Assembly (NCBI RefSeq): GCF_003932785.1
Contig: NZ_RQYT01000012.1
Span: forward strand, 1-64,000
Direction of reading: 5' to 3'
From: Arachnia propionica
Lineage (GTDB): Bacteria; Actinomycetota; Actinomycetes; Propionibacteriales; Propionibacteriaceae
DNA: 64,000 nt
The position numbers and the translations under genes were made by a program. The notes below the pieces were generated by a model. The model did no database searches. It was given only the letters and a program-made list of their open reading frames with translations, and was not told the DNA's origin. Of the stretch, positions 52,529 through 61,861 are shown piece after piece; the stretch's first letter is position 1, and the number at the start of each line of letters is the position of its first letter.

Positions 52529-53458
52529 GTGGACTATCGCGACAGCGCGGACCTTTCCGGTACCCGCACCCGCAGAGCGGGTGGGGGTGGTGGCCGTTCC
52601 GGCGGCGGCTTCGGCGGTGGCCTCGGCGGCGGGTTGGGCGGTGGCCGGGGTGGACGCCCGATGGCAGTCGGCGGGGGCATCGGTGGCGTCCTGATCCTGC
52701 TCCTGGCCCTGTTCCTCGGCCCCTCGCTCGGCCTCAACGTCGGTGATCTCATGGGTGGTCAGGGGGGCGGTTCCAACGCCCAGCCCGGCTCCTACCAGAC
52801 GGAGTGCAGTGGCCAGGACGCGAAGAAGAACCGCGACTGCCGGTGGGCCTACTACGAGACCGCCGTACAGAAGTACTGGTCCGGGGCCATTCGCGACTAC
52901 AAGTACGCCGACATGGAACTGTACTCCGGCACCGTCCGCACGGCGTGCGGCATGGGCCAGACCCAGATGGGGCCGTTCTACTGCCCCGGCGACTCCACCG
53001 TCTACATCGACGACTCCTTCGTCGGGACGCTGCTGAACCAGCTGGGTGCCGCCGGTGGCGACGCCGCCGAGCTGTACATCGTCGCCCACGAGTACGGACA
53101 CCACATCCAGAACCTGGATGGCATCATCCGCTCCATCAAGCGCGACTCCGGCGATGGCTCGGAGCAGGTCCGCCTCGAGCTCCAGGCCGACTGCTACGCG
53201 GGGGTGTTCTTCCACAACACCGTCAAGGACCCCCAATCGCCCATCGCGGCCGTCTCCAAGGATGACCTGCTGCGGATCGCCGACGCGGCCAAGTCGGTCG
53301 GCGACGACCACATCCAGCGGCAGCAGGGAGGCTTCGTCAACCCCGAGTCCTGGACCCACGGCAGCTCCGAGCAGCGGCAGCGCTGGGTCAGTATCGGCTT
53401 CGACACGGGCAACCCCAGGTCCTGTGACACCTTCTCCGTCTCGGATGCCGACCTGTGA
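52529..53458 (+). CDS. YpfJ-family neutral zinc metallopeptidase
   Basis: A 309-residue protein with a Gly-rich N-terminus (about 15-50), one membrane helix (IGGVLILLLALFLGPSLGL, about 52-70) and an extracellular peptidase domain. Zinc-binding HEYGHHIQ lies near residue 188, followed by RLELQADCYAGVF containing the third ligand Glu. GTG 52529 was chosen because GGAGGAG precedes it and because YRDSADLSGTR is the usual family start. Substrate unknown. Its stop overlaps the next start (GTGA). Confidence 0.9.
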   Translation: MDYRDSADLSGTRTRRAGGGGGRSGGGFGGGLGGGLGGGRGGRPMAVGGGIGGVLILLLALFLGPSLGLNVGDLMGGQGGGSNAQPGSYQTECSGQDAKKNRDCRWAYYETAVQKYWSGAIRDYKYADMELYSGTVRTACGMGQTQMGPFYCPGDSTVYIDDSFVGTLLNQLGAAGGDAAELYIVAHEYGHHIQNLDGIIRSIKRDSGDGSEQVRLELQADCYAGVFFHNTVKDPQSPIAAVSKDDLLRIADAAKSVGDDHIQRQQGGFVNPESWTHGSSEQRQRWVSIGFDTGNPRSCDTFSVSDADL

Positions 53459-54681
53459 GAATCGTCAGCCCGGAACAGCTGGGGCAGGCCCTGCCCGCCC
53501 TGCCCGCCAATCCCCGCATCGTCACCCAGGGCAGCTTCGGCACTCCCCGTGCCCTGCTCGACCTCCTCGATGCCGCCGTGCCCGAGTATCGACTGTTCAT
53601 CGTCAACGGTCTGGGGCGGCTGCCTGACCGTGACGGGGTGCGGATCGAGACCAGCTTCGTCGGTTCCGGTCTCCGCGGGAACCCACGCGTCGACTACTAC
53701 CCGGCACGGCTGTCCGTCACTCCGAGACTGTTCGCCATGACCCTGCCCCCGGACGTCGTCGCCGTTCAGACCTCCCGCGTCGTCGACGGCAAGGTGAGCC
53801 TCGGCATCGAGGTGCAGATCATCCCCGGGGCCATTGAGGCCCTCAAGGCCCGCGGCGGAGTGCTCATCGCCCAGATCAACGAGGAGATGCCCTTCATCCA
53901 CGGCGACGGGGTGCTCGACGTGGCGGACATCGACCTGGCGGTGGAGATCGCCGAACCGGTTCCCGTCGCCGGGGACGTCCCCATCGACGACGAGTCGGCG
54001 GCCCTTGGTGAGCGACTGGCGGCGATGATCCCCGAGGGCGGCACCCTCCAGATGGGGATCGGTGCCCTGCCCGGGGCGGTGCTGAAGGCCCTCCGCGGGG
54101 CGAAACGCCTACGGGTGTGGACCGAGCTCATGGCGGACGGCTTCCACCACCTGGCGATGACGGGGGTCCTCGACCCGGATCACCCGATCACCGCCACCTT
54201 CGCCTACGGGTCGGCGGAGATGTACGCCTGGGCGGACAGCAACCCGCAGCTGCGGCTGTTGCGCTGCGAGACCACGAACAGCCCCGGCATGATCGCCCAG
54301 CAGCCTGCGGTCACCAGCATCAACACGGCCCTGCAGGTCGATCTGTTCGGCGCGGTCAACGCCACCCGGGTCAATGACCGGATCATCTCCGGTACGGGCG
54401 GCCAGGCGGATTTCGTCGTCGGGGCCATCCACTCCCCGGGCGGGCAGTCGATCATCGCCCTCAAGTCGTGGCACCCCAAGGCCGACCGCTCCACCATCGT
54501 GCCGAAACTCAGCGAGTCGACGACGTCACTGCAGCCGTCGTGGGTGGTGACGGAGCAGGGAGCAGCCCGGATCTTCGGGGCGAGCCAGCGCGATCAGGCG
54601 CTCGGGATGATCCAGGTGGCGCATCCCCGCGTCCGCGACGAACTCACCGCGGAGGCCCAACGGATGGGTCTGCTCAGCTGA
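53455..54681 (+). CDS. Acetyl-CoA hydrolase/CoA-transferase family protein
   Basis: A 408-residue protein of the acetyl-CoA hydrolase/4-hydroxybutyrate CoA-transferase family. It has GTLQMGIGALPGAVL, VWTELMADGF, FAYGSAEMYAW, the segment around CETTNSPGMIAQQPAVTSINTALQVDLFG, GGQADFVVGA and VVTEQGAARIFG. Family members transfer CoA between short acids such as acetate, propionate, succinate or butyrate. In a propionate-forming actinobacterium a propionate/succinate role would be plausible, but this protein is not diagnostic. It overlaps the convergent lipoprotein gene by eight bases. Confidence 0.88.
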   Translation: MRIVSPEQLGQALPALPANPRIVTQGSFGTPRALLDLLDAAVPEYRLFIVNGLGRLPDRDGVRIETSFVGSGLRGNPRVDYYPARLSVTPRLFAMTLPPDVVAVQTSRVVDGKVSLGIEVQIIPGAIEALKARGGVLIAQINEEMPFIHGDGVLDVADIDLAVEIAEPVPVAGDVPIDDESAALGERLAAMIPEGGTLQMGIGALPGAVLKALRGAKRLRVWTELMADGFHHLAMTGVLDPDHPITATFAYGSAEMYAWADSNPQLRLLRCETTNSPGMIAQQPAVTSINTALQVDLFGAVNATRVNDRIISGTGGQADFVVGAIHSPGGQSIIALKSWHPKADRSTIVPKLSESTTSLQPSWVVTEQGAARIFGASQRDQALGMIQVAHPRVRDELTAEAQRMGLLS

Positions 54682-55645
54682 GCTCCGCCTCGGCGTACTC
54701 CTGGCCCATCAGATCCGTCCAGTGGATCCTGCCGTCGCAGTCGAAACGCACCGTCGGCGCCACCTTCGTGAATCGGGAGTCGATCTCCACCCGGCACGGT
54801 TTCGCCGGGTCCGGGCTGTACTTCTCGATGCCGCGGGCCAGCACGAGGGGGTCGATCGCCGCCGGATCGAAGAAGGGACGGTCCGTGGCTTCGTTGCGTC
54901 GCGTGACGAACACGGGCAGGGCCCCGGTGCGGGAACGACGTTCCGTGACGCCCGCGTTGGGTGGCAGGTCGAGCCAGTAGCCGATGTCGGGGGCGAAGCC
55001 GACCTGGGCGGCGGACCTGGCCCCGGCGACGACGTCGGTGATTCCCTGGGTGATGTCGGCGACGGAGGAGAAACCGAGGTTGCGCACCGGCTGCGCGTCG
55101 CGGGTGAAGAACACGGTCTTGCTCTCGGGGCTGGTGGTGACGGTCATGAAGACCTCGCCGGGCCGGTACTCGACGATCTGCAGTACCTTGTCGCCGCCCT
55201 TCGCCCCGAGGGTTTCGGCAGTGGTGAACATCCCGTCGATGTTGCCGAGCGCGAAATCGGTGGGGTGGAAGGTGCTCTGCCCGAGGTACTGCACGTCGGA
55301 GTCGACCTCGACGATCTGCTCGTCGCGCCACCGCAATGTCAACGGTTGCTGTTGCCGGGTGAGGAGGGTGACGGTCAGTTCCGTCTCCGAGACGTCGAGT
55401 TTCAGGGCGGGCAGGTTGCCGTGGAGTTTCGCGATCCGCTTCAGCACCTGCTCCGCCCCGCCGTGGGTGAGCTCCTTGGTCAGGCGCATCGGCACCGGGG
55501 TGGTGGGGGTCGGCGACGGGGAAGCTGTCTCCGACGCGGTCGTGGTGGGGCTGGTGGACGGGCTCCCAGGGGCCCCGGGATGGCCGGGGGCGCAGCCTGC
55601 GAGCAGCACCAGAAGGGTCATGGCGGCTGCTCGGGTCGGCTTCAC
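54674..55645 (-). CDS. Secreted lipoprotein of unknown function
   Basis: A 323-residue lipoprotein: signal TLLVLLAGC (lipidated Cys about 18), then a Ser/Thr/Pro spacer to about residue 50. The exported domain begins TKELTHGGAEQVLKRIAK and contains WRDEQIVEVDSDVQYLGQSTF and FTRDAQPVRNLGFSSVADI. Two late cysteines (CRVEID, FDCDGRI) may pair. I do not recognise a family. It is monocistronic and convergent with the CoA-transferase gene. Confidence 0.8.
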   Translation of the reverse strand: MKPTRAAAMTLLVLLAGCAPGHPGAPGSPSTSPTTTASETASPSPTPTTPVPMRLTKELTHGGAEQVLKRIAKLHGNLPALKLDVSETELTVTLLTRQQQPLTLRWRDEQIVEVDSDVQYLGQSTFHPTDFALGNIDGMFTTAETLGAKGGDKVLQIVEYRPGEVFMTVTTSPESKTVFFTRDAQPVRNLGFSSVADITQGITDVVAGARSAAQVGFAPDIGYWLDLPPNAGVTERRSRTGALPVFVTRRNEATDRPFFDPAAIDPLVLARGIEKYSPDPAKPCRVEIDSRFTKVAPTVRFDCDGRIHWTDLMGQEYAEAELS

Positions 55646-55812
55646 CCGGTCATTCTAGGAGACCTCGGGGGCCGCTCCCCGGCTCCTGCACGTCGACCGC
55701 GTCGTCCTTCCGGGCAGATTTGTTTCAACGTTTTGTCTCAACCTTCAATTTCGTCTGCACGGTTCCTGCCCCCGGGCTGGGCGTGAAATCGCGGGCTGAT
55801 TAGGATGGACGC

Positions 55813-56484
55813 GTGATTCGACCTGTCCTTCCCGACGTGCTGGCCGAGCTGGAATCCCTGGAGGATCCGAAGGCGCTCGCCATCAACCTTCGCCATGGGA
55901 ACACCCATTCGGTGAACCTGACGAAGGTGCGTGGGATTGCCAAGCAACTGGGGGCCCAGCCGGAGCTGGCGCGGGCGCTCTGGGCGACGCGGCAACCCAA
56001 CGCCAGGCTGGTCGCGCTCCTTGTCGCACGGCCGAAGCAGTTCTCGGAGGAGGAGCTGGACCGGTGGCTGAGGGAGGCGGCCACGAACAAGGAGCGGGAC
56101 TGGTTCGTGAGCTACCTCGTCGCGAAGTCCGTTCACGCCGATGCGTTGCGGAAGTGTTGGATGGACGACGAGTCGCCGGACGTGGCGGCCGCGGGGTGGG
56201 CGTTGGCGACGGACCGGGTCGTCAAGAAGCCGGAGGTGCTGGATCTGGATGACTTGTTGGACCGGATCGAGGCGGGCATCCAGGCCGCCCCGGAGCGACT
56301 CCAGTGGGCGATGAACACCTGCCTCGGCAACATCGGCATCGAGCATGAGGACAAGCGGGAGCGGGTGCTGGAGATGGGGCTGCGGCTGGGGATCCTGAGG
56401 GATCACCCCACCTCGGCAGGCTGCGTCTCTCCGTACGTCCCGGTCTGGGTCCCGACGATGCTGCGTCGTCGCGCTGAGGGCTAG
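55813..56484 (+). CDS. DNA alkylation repair protein (AlkD-like)
   Basis: A 223-residue all-helical HEAT-repeat protein with the AlkD-family features NLTKVRGIAKQLG, LARALWATRQPNARLVALLVARPKQ, LDRWLREAATNKERDWFVSYL and a Trp-rich middle (CWMDDESPDVAAAGWALA). AlkD enzymes remove N3- and N7-alkyl purines. The GTG start 55813 follows a possible -10 (TAGGAT). Some relatives have lost glycosylase activity, so the catalytic role is inferred. Confidence 0.8.
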   Translation: MIRPVLPDVLAELESLEDPKALAINLRHGNTHSVNLTKVRGIAKQLGAQPELARALWATRQPNARLVALLVARPKQFSEEELDRWLREAATNKERDWFVSYLVAKSVHADALRKCWMDDESPDVAAAGWALATDRVVKKPEVLDLDDLLDRIEAGIQAAPERLQWAMNTCLGNIGIEHEDKRERVLEMGLRLGILRDHPTSAGCVSPYVPVWVPTMLRRRAEG

Positions 56485-56504
56485 CGCCCGGGAGACGCTC
56501 TTCC

Positions 56505-56665
56505 GCTGGTCGAGCCGCGAAGCGAAGCGAGCGTGTCGAGACCTCCGCAACAGTCCCTGCGAACGGTCACGGGGTCTCGACACGGGTCCCTCCACTGCGT
56601 TCCGGGTCCCGGCTCGACCAACGGAGGGAAGAGGGACCCCTCGGCTCGACCAGCGTGGAGAAAGA
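56505..56665. repeat. Dispersed GGTCTCGACACG / GGCTCGACCA repeats, cluster 2
   Basis: Non-coding DNA after the AlkD-like gene holds CTGGTCGAGCCGCGAAGCG, GTGTCGAGACCTCCGC, GGGGTCTCGACACGGGTCCC, CCCGGCTCGACCAACGGAGG and CTCGGCTCGACCAGCG. The motifs occur in both orientations, so hairpins are possible. The same set is found at 58152-58361 on the other side of the HNH gene and once at 485-533. Confidence 0.75.
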
Positions 56666-56740
56666 GGATCCTCACCGACGCTTCTTCAGCCGGAGGCAGG
56701 GGGTATCGACCTCGGTCAACGGGGTGCGTAAAGAGGGTGT

Positions 56741-58081
56741 TCAGTGGAGGGCGTATTGGATCCATTCCCAGGCCTCGGATTCCACCGGTCTGGTCTCTGG
56801 GGGTTCTGGTGGGTCGAGCCAGGGTGGAGGTGGCTCCTCCACCCGCACGACTGGTTCGGGGGTTCGCAGGTGGATGGTGCCGCCGGTGGCATGCACCAGA
56901 TACTCAAACCCTGCCGGAGACTTCCAGTGGAACCAGCCCGGCGCGGGTTGGGTGAGTGTCCAGCCGCCGAAGGTCTTTGCCCGATGTGACCTGCGCGCCA
57001 GGGGTGCGAGGTTCCCCCAGCGGGTCTGCCCGGTTTCGCCGTCCCGGTAGGGGATCGTGTGATCCACATCACAACTGCGGGAGGCCCGGGAGGCGTAGGG
57101 GAACACATCCACCGGCATCAATGCGGTGACCGCGGCGCGGAGCCCGAGCGAGGGGTCGTGGAGATCCTCCGGTGCATGACGGAGTGGGTCAACGATCGGT
57201 CGGACGGTGACTTTCGAGTCCTTCAAGAATCGAGGAAGCTGGCTGGTGAGGAAGGCGCCCCACCGCTCCACCTCAACCACACCCGACGAATCGGCATCCG
57301 GATCAAGGGCGGGGTCGTCGGCGTTGATGTGCACGATGAGGGTGGCTTGGGGCAGCATGTCCTGCCCACCCGCCCGTCTCGCGAGGACTCCGACGGCGGC
57401 GGCGCGGCGTTGTTTCAGATCCCCGGTCTCGGCCGGGAGGGTTTTCGCGACCTCGGTGAGGGCGTGGTCGAAGTCGATCGCGTCGCGGGGATCCAGGATC
57501 CCGTACAACGCGCAGTGGCCGTTCTTGACGGTATCGACTGCCACGTAGCGGTTCTCCCGCTGCCGGGTCTCTCGTTCCCGGGCCGCATCTGGGTCGGCGG
57601 CGATGATCCATGCTTCCAGGTTGCGGCGGATCCGCTGCCACGACCACAACCTGAGAGCGACGGCGAGTTTCCGATCCAACCGTGAGGCTGCCTCCGCGTT
57701 CAGCTGGGAGATGGCTGGCCGGTTCACCACCTCGGCGACCTGCCACCAGCGCAGACTCCCCGTGAGGAAGGCCTCCCACAACGCCGGGAACCGAAACCTG
57801 ACGTCCAGAACCGTTCCGATCTTCTCCAACGCCGCATCGGGGGAGATCTGAAGGATCCCACCCAGTTCGTGGGCGAGGAACTCACCCACCGACGGCGTCC
57901 CGTCCCCACCCGGCTCAAGGAACCCTTCCACAGCCTCCATCACCGCAGCATCGTCGACCTCATACAACTCCGCGGCTTTCGCGATCCCGACGATGAGGGC
58001 CACCTCCGCCGCCCGGGCGTGGGCGTCCGCCTCATGAATGGCCTGGTAGGCCTCGGCGAGGGTGGCGGGGAGGGGGTTCAT
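56741..58081 (-). CDS. HNH endonuclease signature protein (DUF222/13E12 repeat family)
   Basis: A 446-residue protein of the actinobacterial 13E12 family: an all-helical DUF222 region (ISQLNAEAASRLDRKLAVALRLWSW and around) followed by an HNH domain (SCDVDHTIPYRDGETGQTRWGNLAPLARRSHRAKTFGGW). The start is ATG 58081 (MNPLPATLAEAYQAI); reading further upstream would run into repeats. The family is multi-copy, often near mobile DNA, and its role is unproven. Dispersed repeats flank this gene on both sides. Confidence 0.88.
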   Translation of the reverse strand: MNPLPATLAEAYQAIHEADAHARAAEVALIVGIAKAAELYEVDDAAVMEAVEGFLEPGGDGTPSVGEFLAHELGGILQISPDAALEKIGTVLDVRFRFPALWEAFLTGSLRWWQVAEVVNRPAISQLNAEAASRLDRKLAVALRLWSWQRIRRNLEAWIIAADPDAARERETRQRENRYVAVDTVKNGHCALYGILDPRDAIDFDHALTEVAKTLPAETGDLKQRRAAAVGVLARRAGGQDMLPQATLIVHINADDPALDPDADSSGVVEVERWGAFLTSQLPRFLKDSKVTVRPIVDPLRHAPEDLHDPSLGLRAAVTALMPVDVFPYASRASRSCDVDHTIPYRDGETGQTRWGNLAPLARRSHRAKTFGGWTLTQPAPGWFHWKSPAGFEYLVHATGGTIHLRTPEPVVRVEEPPPPWLDPPEPPETRPVESEAWEWIQYALH

Positions 58082-58151
58082 GACCCCATTGTAATCGAAT
58101 GGGTGTTCTAGTGCAAGGGGTTGGGGAGAACTTTTCCCTCGGTTTCTGTTG

Positions 58152-58361
58152 GTTGAGCCGCTCGCCGGAACGCAGTGGCGGGGGCCGTGTCGAGACCCGG
58201 TGCGGGTTCGCCGGGATGGTTGCGGAGGTCTCAACACGAGGCCTCCGGCCTCGGCTCGACCAACGGAGAGAAGGTGGCCCGTATCCTCAGCACGTGGCGT
58301 TGGAGGTCTCGACACGGGTGGCTCGCGTTGCTCGCGGGCCGACTCGACCAGCGAAATTGGA
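58152..58361. repeat. Dispersed GGTCTCGACACG / GGCTCGACCA repeats, cluster 3
   Basis: The gap between the HNH gene and the ABC permease contains GTGTCGAGACCCGGTGCGGG, GGTCTCAACACGAGGCC, CTCGGCTCGACCAACGG, GGTCTCGACACGGGTGGCTC and CGACTCGACCAGCG, the same motifs as cluster 2. I see no gene in 58082-58395. Confidence 0.75.
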
Positions 58362-58395
58362 GTGCGGCGACGGCTGATCGACCCACCCGAGGGGG

Positions 58396-59481
58396 TCAGG
58401 CTGTCCGCATGACCGCCACGGGGTCTCGGTTCGCAGCCAGCACAGCCGGGGGGATCGACGCCAGCAGGGCCGTCATGCAGGCCAGTACCGCGACCCCAGC
58501 GGCGAAGTCCAGGCCCGGCGCGTGTCCCCACAGGGCCCCCAGCCCCAGGCCGAGCGCTATCCCTGTACCCGCCCCGAGACCCGCCGGGATGGCGGTGCGG
58601 AGCGCGACCAGGGTGATGAGGTCGCCGCGGGTGATGCCGAGGGTACGGCGTCGGCCGAGGTCCCGGCGTCGGATCAACACATCGGCCAGCACCACGACGG
58701 CGACGAAGAACCCGCCCGCCCCCAGGATGAGCAGCAGGAGGGAACGCCCGAAGCCCGTGACCTGCCGCTCCACCAGCTTCCCGGCGGCGGCTGCCGCCAG
58801 TGGGGAGTCGACGCTGAGTTTGTTCGCACCCGCGGACACGATGCTGAGGGCGGCGTTCTGTGTCGCGGAGGCGGTGTCGATGCTGATGGAGATGGTGCGG
58901 ATCTGACGGAGCGGTTCATCGCCGTCGAACCGGGTGACAGCCATCGTGGCCAGGTCGGTGAAGGGTTCCCGAGGCTCGAAGGAGCCGACGACGGCCCACT
59001 GGCGCCCATCCGTCCCGTCCAGGTGACCGACCGGGTGGCTGAGGCCGAGGCGTCGCTGCGTCTCGACCGAGATGACGGCCTCGCCCGGGGACCGGGGGAG
59101 TCTGCCACGGGTGATGGTGATGGCCCGCTCGATGTCGCCGACGAGGGCGACGAGCGCCACCTTCGGTTCCCCGACCGCCCCGTTGACCACGTCGACGGGG
59201 GTGGTGCTGCCGACCACGGCCTCGACGCTCGACAGTCCTCGCAGCACATCGACGGCGGCCGGGCCCAGGGACCGGGAGCCGTTCACGTCGGTGACGGTGA
59301 CGGTGCGGGCGCCGGGGCCGGCGAGTTCCCGGGCCAGGTCAGCCTCCAGCGCCGCCTGACGGCCGACGGTGATGAGGGCGACGCACGCCGTCGCGGCGAC
59401 GACGACAGCCACCAGCGCGCTGGGGACGGGGGAGCAGCGGGCGGCGGCAAGGGCCTCGCGGAGCAGGTCGCGGAGCTTCAC
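58396..59481 (-). CDS. ABC transporter permease (MacB/FtsX-like)
   Basis: A 361-residue permease: one N-terminal helix (PSALVAVVVAATACVALITVG), a periplasm-side MacB-type domain (about 45-240), and three C-terminal helices (LLLLILGAGGFFVAVVVLADVLIRR; ALRTAIPAGLGAGTGIALGLGLG; AAGVAVLACMTALLASIPPAVLAA). The loop RRRDLGRRRTLGITRGDL is the typical FtsX coupling segment. Its start overlaps the ATPase stop (ATGA). It is the last gene of a five-gene minus-strand operon. Confidence 0.9.
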   Translation of the reverse strand: MKLRDLLREALAAARCSPVPSALVAVVVAATACVALITVGRQAALEADLARELAGPGARTVTVTDVNGSRSLGPAAVDVLRGLSSVEAVVGSTTPVDVVNGAVGEPKVALVALVGDIERAITITRGRLPRSPGEAVISVETQRRLGLSHPVGHLDGTDGRQWAVVGSFEPREPFTDLATMAVTRFDGDEPLRQIRTISISIDTASATQNAALSIVSAGANKLSVDSPLAAAAAGKLVERQVTGFGRSLLLLILGAGGFFVAVVVLADVLIRRRDLGRRRTLGITRGDLITLVALRTAIPAGLGAGTGIALGLGLGALWGHAPGLDFAAGVAVLACMTALLASIPPAVLAANRDPVAVMRTA

Positions 59482-60119
59482 AGTGACAGCACCTCGTCGG
59501 CCCGGGCCACGACGGTGGGGTCGTGGGTGGCGACGACCACGGTTCTGCCCTCCCCGGCCGCCTCTGCGAGGGCGTCGAGGACGAGGGCGGAGTTGTCCGG
59601 GTCCAGGTTGCCGGTGGGTTCGTCCGCCAGCACGATGGTCGGGGAGTTGACCAGGGCGCGGCAGATGGCCACGCGCTGCGCCTGGCCGCCGGAGATCTGG
59701 CCGGGGCGGTGGTCCGCCCGCTCGGCGAGACCGAAGCGGGTGAGCAGGTCGCGGGCGCGGGTGCGCAGCTCGCCGCGGTCTGCCCCGGCGTAGAGTCCCG
59801 GTTCGACGACGGAGTCCAGGATGATCCGCGACGGGTCGAGTTCCGAATCCTGGAAGACGAACCCGATCCGGGTGGCCCGCAGGTGGGCGCGGCGGTGATC
59901 AGGTAGGGCCGAGGCAGGCTCGTCGCCGATGTGGACGGTCCCGGAGGAGGGGGTGAGCATGAGCCCGAGCACGTACAGCAGCGTGGACTTGCCGCGTCCC
60001 GACGGGCCGGTCAGCGCGGTGACGGCTCCGGGGGTGAAGCGGTGGCTCAGGCCGTCGAACAGTTCCGTGTTGCCCTTGGCGTAGGCGAAGCGGAGATCCT
60101 CGATGCTGAGCCCGGTCAT
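59478..60119 (-). CDS. ABC transporter ATP-binding protein
   Basis: A 213-residue LolD/MacB-type ATPase with TGPSGRGKSTLLYVLGLML (Walker A), GFVFQDSELDPSR (Q loop), QISGGQAQRVAICRAL (signature), IVLADEPTGNLDPD (Walker B) and VVVATHDP (His switch). The start ATG 60119 overlaps the adaptor stop (ATGA), which excludes a longer upstream reading. Confidence 0.93.
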   Translation of the reverse strand: MTGLSIEDLRFAYAKGNTELFDGLSHRFTPGAVTALTGPSGRGKSTLLYVLGLMLTPSSGTVHIGDEPASALPDHRRAHLRATRIGFVFQDSELDPSRIILDSVVEPGLYAGADRGELRTRARDLLTRFGLAERADHRPGQISGGQAQRVAICRALVNSPTIVLADEPTGNLDPDNSALVLDALAEAAGEGRTVVVATHDPTVVARADEVLSL

Positions 60120-61177
60120 GACGGGGAGGACTCCGGGCGCGGCGAGGGCTGGCCGAAGACCCGCACCTGCTCGCCCACGTTCACCCCGTCGACCACGGCC
60201 AGGCCGTCGGCGACGGTGCGGATGGTGACTGTGCGCTGCTCGTCGGTGCCTCCCGAGACGACGGTGACGGTGGTGGTGGCGTCCGGTTGGGTGGTGAGGG
60301 CGGCGACGGGGACGACCGGTCCGGTCTCCGGCGGGATGACCTGGACGTCGGTGAGGAGGTTGGCCTTGCCGGGAAGCGCGGCGCACTGGTCGCCGCACAG
60401 CAGGGTGCCGTCCTGGGCGGTGATGGGGACGCTCACCCCTTGGTCGTTCGGGATGTGCTCGCCGGTGATGCCCTCCCAGGTGTGGTCGCCGTGGCGGACC
60501 GTCACGGTGGTCTGGGGTGGGACGAGCTCGGCCTGCTGCGGGGTGAGAATCATGGCGAAGGTGGGGTCGCCGCTCATGGCGCGCACGACGACCTCACCCC
60601 CGGCCAGGGCGGCACCGGGCCACAGCAGGGTGGCATCGAGGGTGACCTGGGCGGGCAGGGTGGGTACGGCCACCAGCTCGCCCAGGGCCATCGCCCCGGT
60701 CTCGGGTTGGCCTGCGGCGCGTTGCCAGGCCCGCATCGCGGCGGTGGTGGAGGAGCGCCACTGCCCGTCTGGGGCCTCGGTGGTGTGCCCGGCAGCGACG
60801 AGGGCCGCCTGCACCTGGGTGACATCTGGGCCGCTGTCGCCCTCACCCAAGGGCCGGTGGAAGGGGATGGCACCTGCGATGACCCGCACCGCCACCCCGT
60901 CGACGGCGTACAGCACGTCGCCGTTGGTCACCTCACCGCCGGGACCAACGGCGGTGACGGTGCCCTCGAGCCGGTTGACCGCAGCGGGAGCACTGGCCCG
61001 CTCGACGGTGGTGCTGAGGGTCAGCACCCGGCCGAGTTCCCGCTCCACCACCTCGACGGTGACCGACGAGTCGTCGGCCTGGGTGGTGGCCTGGGGCGGG
61101 GCGAGGGTGACCCGCCCGGCGAGGAAACCGATCCCCAGGGCGAGCAGCACGGCCACGGCGACAAGGAACTTCTTCAC
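60116..61177 (-). CDS. Membrane-anchored adaptor with peptidoglycan-binding domain
   Basis: A 353-residue protein with one N-terminal membrane anchor (FLVAVAVLLALGIGFLAG), an adaptor-type beta domain (TVTAVGPGGEVTNGDVLYAVDG, lipoyl-like) and a peptidoglycan-binding domain at about 110-160 (GDSGPDVTQVQAALVAAG...TAAMRAWQRAAG). A C-terminal beta region follows. Gram-positive exporters of peptides often pair a MacB-type ABC transporter with such an adaptor. It is one base from the upstream lipoprotein stop. Confidence 0.85.
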   Translation of the reverse strand: MKKFLVAVAVLLALGIGFLAGRVTLAPPQATTQADDSSVTVEVVERELGRVLTLSTTVERASAPAAVNRLEGTVTAVGPGGEVTNGDVLYAVDGVAVRVIAGAIPFHRPLGEGDSGPDVTQVQAALVAAGHTTEAPDGQWRSSTTAAMRAWQRAAGQPETGAMALGELVAVPTLPAQVTLDATLLWPGAALAGGEVVVRAMSGDPTFAMILTPQQAELVPPQTTVTVRHGDHTWEGITGEHIPNDQGVSVPITAQDGTLLCGDQCAALPGKANLLTDVQVIPPETGPVVPVAALTTQPDATTTVTVVSGGTDEQRTVTIRTVADGLAVVDGVNVGEQVRVFGQPSPRPESSPS

Positions 61178-61861
61178 TCATCCTCCGTACAACGCGGTGT
61201 CAGGGGGGAGTTCGGGACATGCCTTGGCCACATCGGCGGGGACCTCCACGGCCGGGTAGGGCCACCAACGGTCCTCAGTCGTGAAGAAAGTGGCGACGTA
61301 GACGTCCCGGGTGGGTTTGCCCTCCTCGACGACGGGCTGGCCGTGGGCCTTCATGCAGGGGATGTAGTACTGCTCGAAGTAGTCGTGGACCAGTCCTATC
61401 TGGTCCTCGGACCAGTCGCCGCGAAGGCGTGGGTCCAACGTGTACTGGGAATCACACTTGTAGTAGGCCAAGTCGAAAGCCGGGATCTGACTTTCTGGGA
61501 TCCCTTCCCCCAGGTCTGGCCCTCTGTAGCCGGGAGTCACATCAAAACCAGCGTCCTTCAAACACTGTGACATGGTGACGGAGTAGTCCTCGTAACTCTG
61601 GGTCCAGCGGATGAGTTCCACCTCTGGCACTGGTCCCGTCTCCGGCTCGAGGTGCTTGAGTTGCTCAGCGCGGACAGCCCAGCGCTCTTCCTCTGTGAAG
61701 GTCTTGGCGGTGATCTTCACGGTTGGCTCCCACAAGCTGGGGTCCCAGGTCCGGGGTGCGGTGGTGCTGGGGGAGGAGCTGGACTCTGGCGGGGGCGTAC
61801 AGCTGGCCAGGCCAAGACTGCACACCCCCACCAGAGCAGCGAGCGCTACGGAGAGCCTCAT
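61178..61861 (-). CDS. Lipoprotein of the peptide/ABC operon
   Basis: A 227-residue lipoprotein with signal VCSLGLASC (lipidated Cys about 21). An exported domain carries three further Cys-containing motifs: YSVTMSQCLKDAGFDV, YYKCDSQY and YIPCMKAHG. I do not recognise its family beyond likeness to lipoproteins beside bacteriocin-type ABC genes in Actinobacteria. Its start overlaps the stop of the small secreted peptide gene (ATGA), so it belongs to that operon. Confidence 0.8.
   Translation of the reverse strand: MRLSVALAALVGVCSLGLASCTPPPESSSSPSTTAPRTWDPSLWEPTVKITAKTFTEEERWAVRAEQLKHLEPETGPVPEVELIRWTQSYEDYSVTMSQCLKDAGFDVTPGYRGPDLGEGIPESQIPAFDLAYYKCDSQYTLDPRLRGDWSEDQIGLVHDYFEQYYIPCMKAHGQPVVEEGKPTRDVYVATFFTTEDRWWPYPAVEVPADVAKACPELPPDTALYGG

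Noticed and set aside
58082-58531. N-terminal extension of the HNH protein by about 150 residues
   Set aside because: The extension reads through dispersed repeats and overlaps the ABC permease gene; the family start fits ATG 58081.
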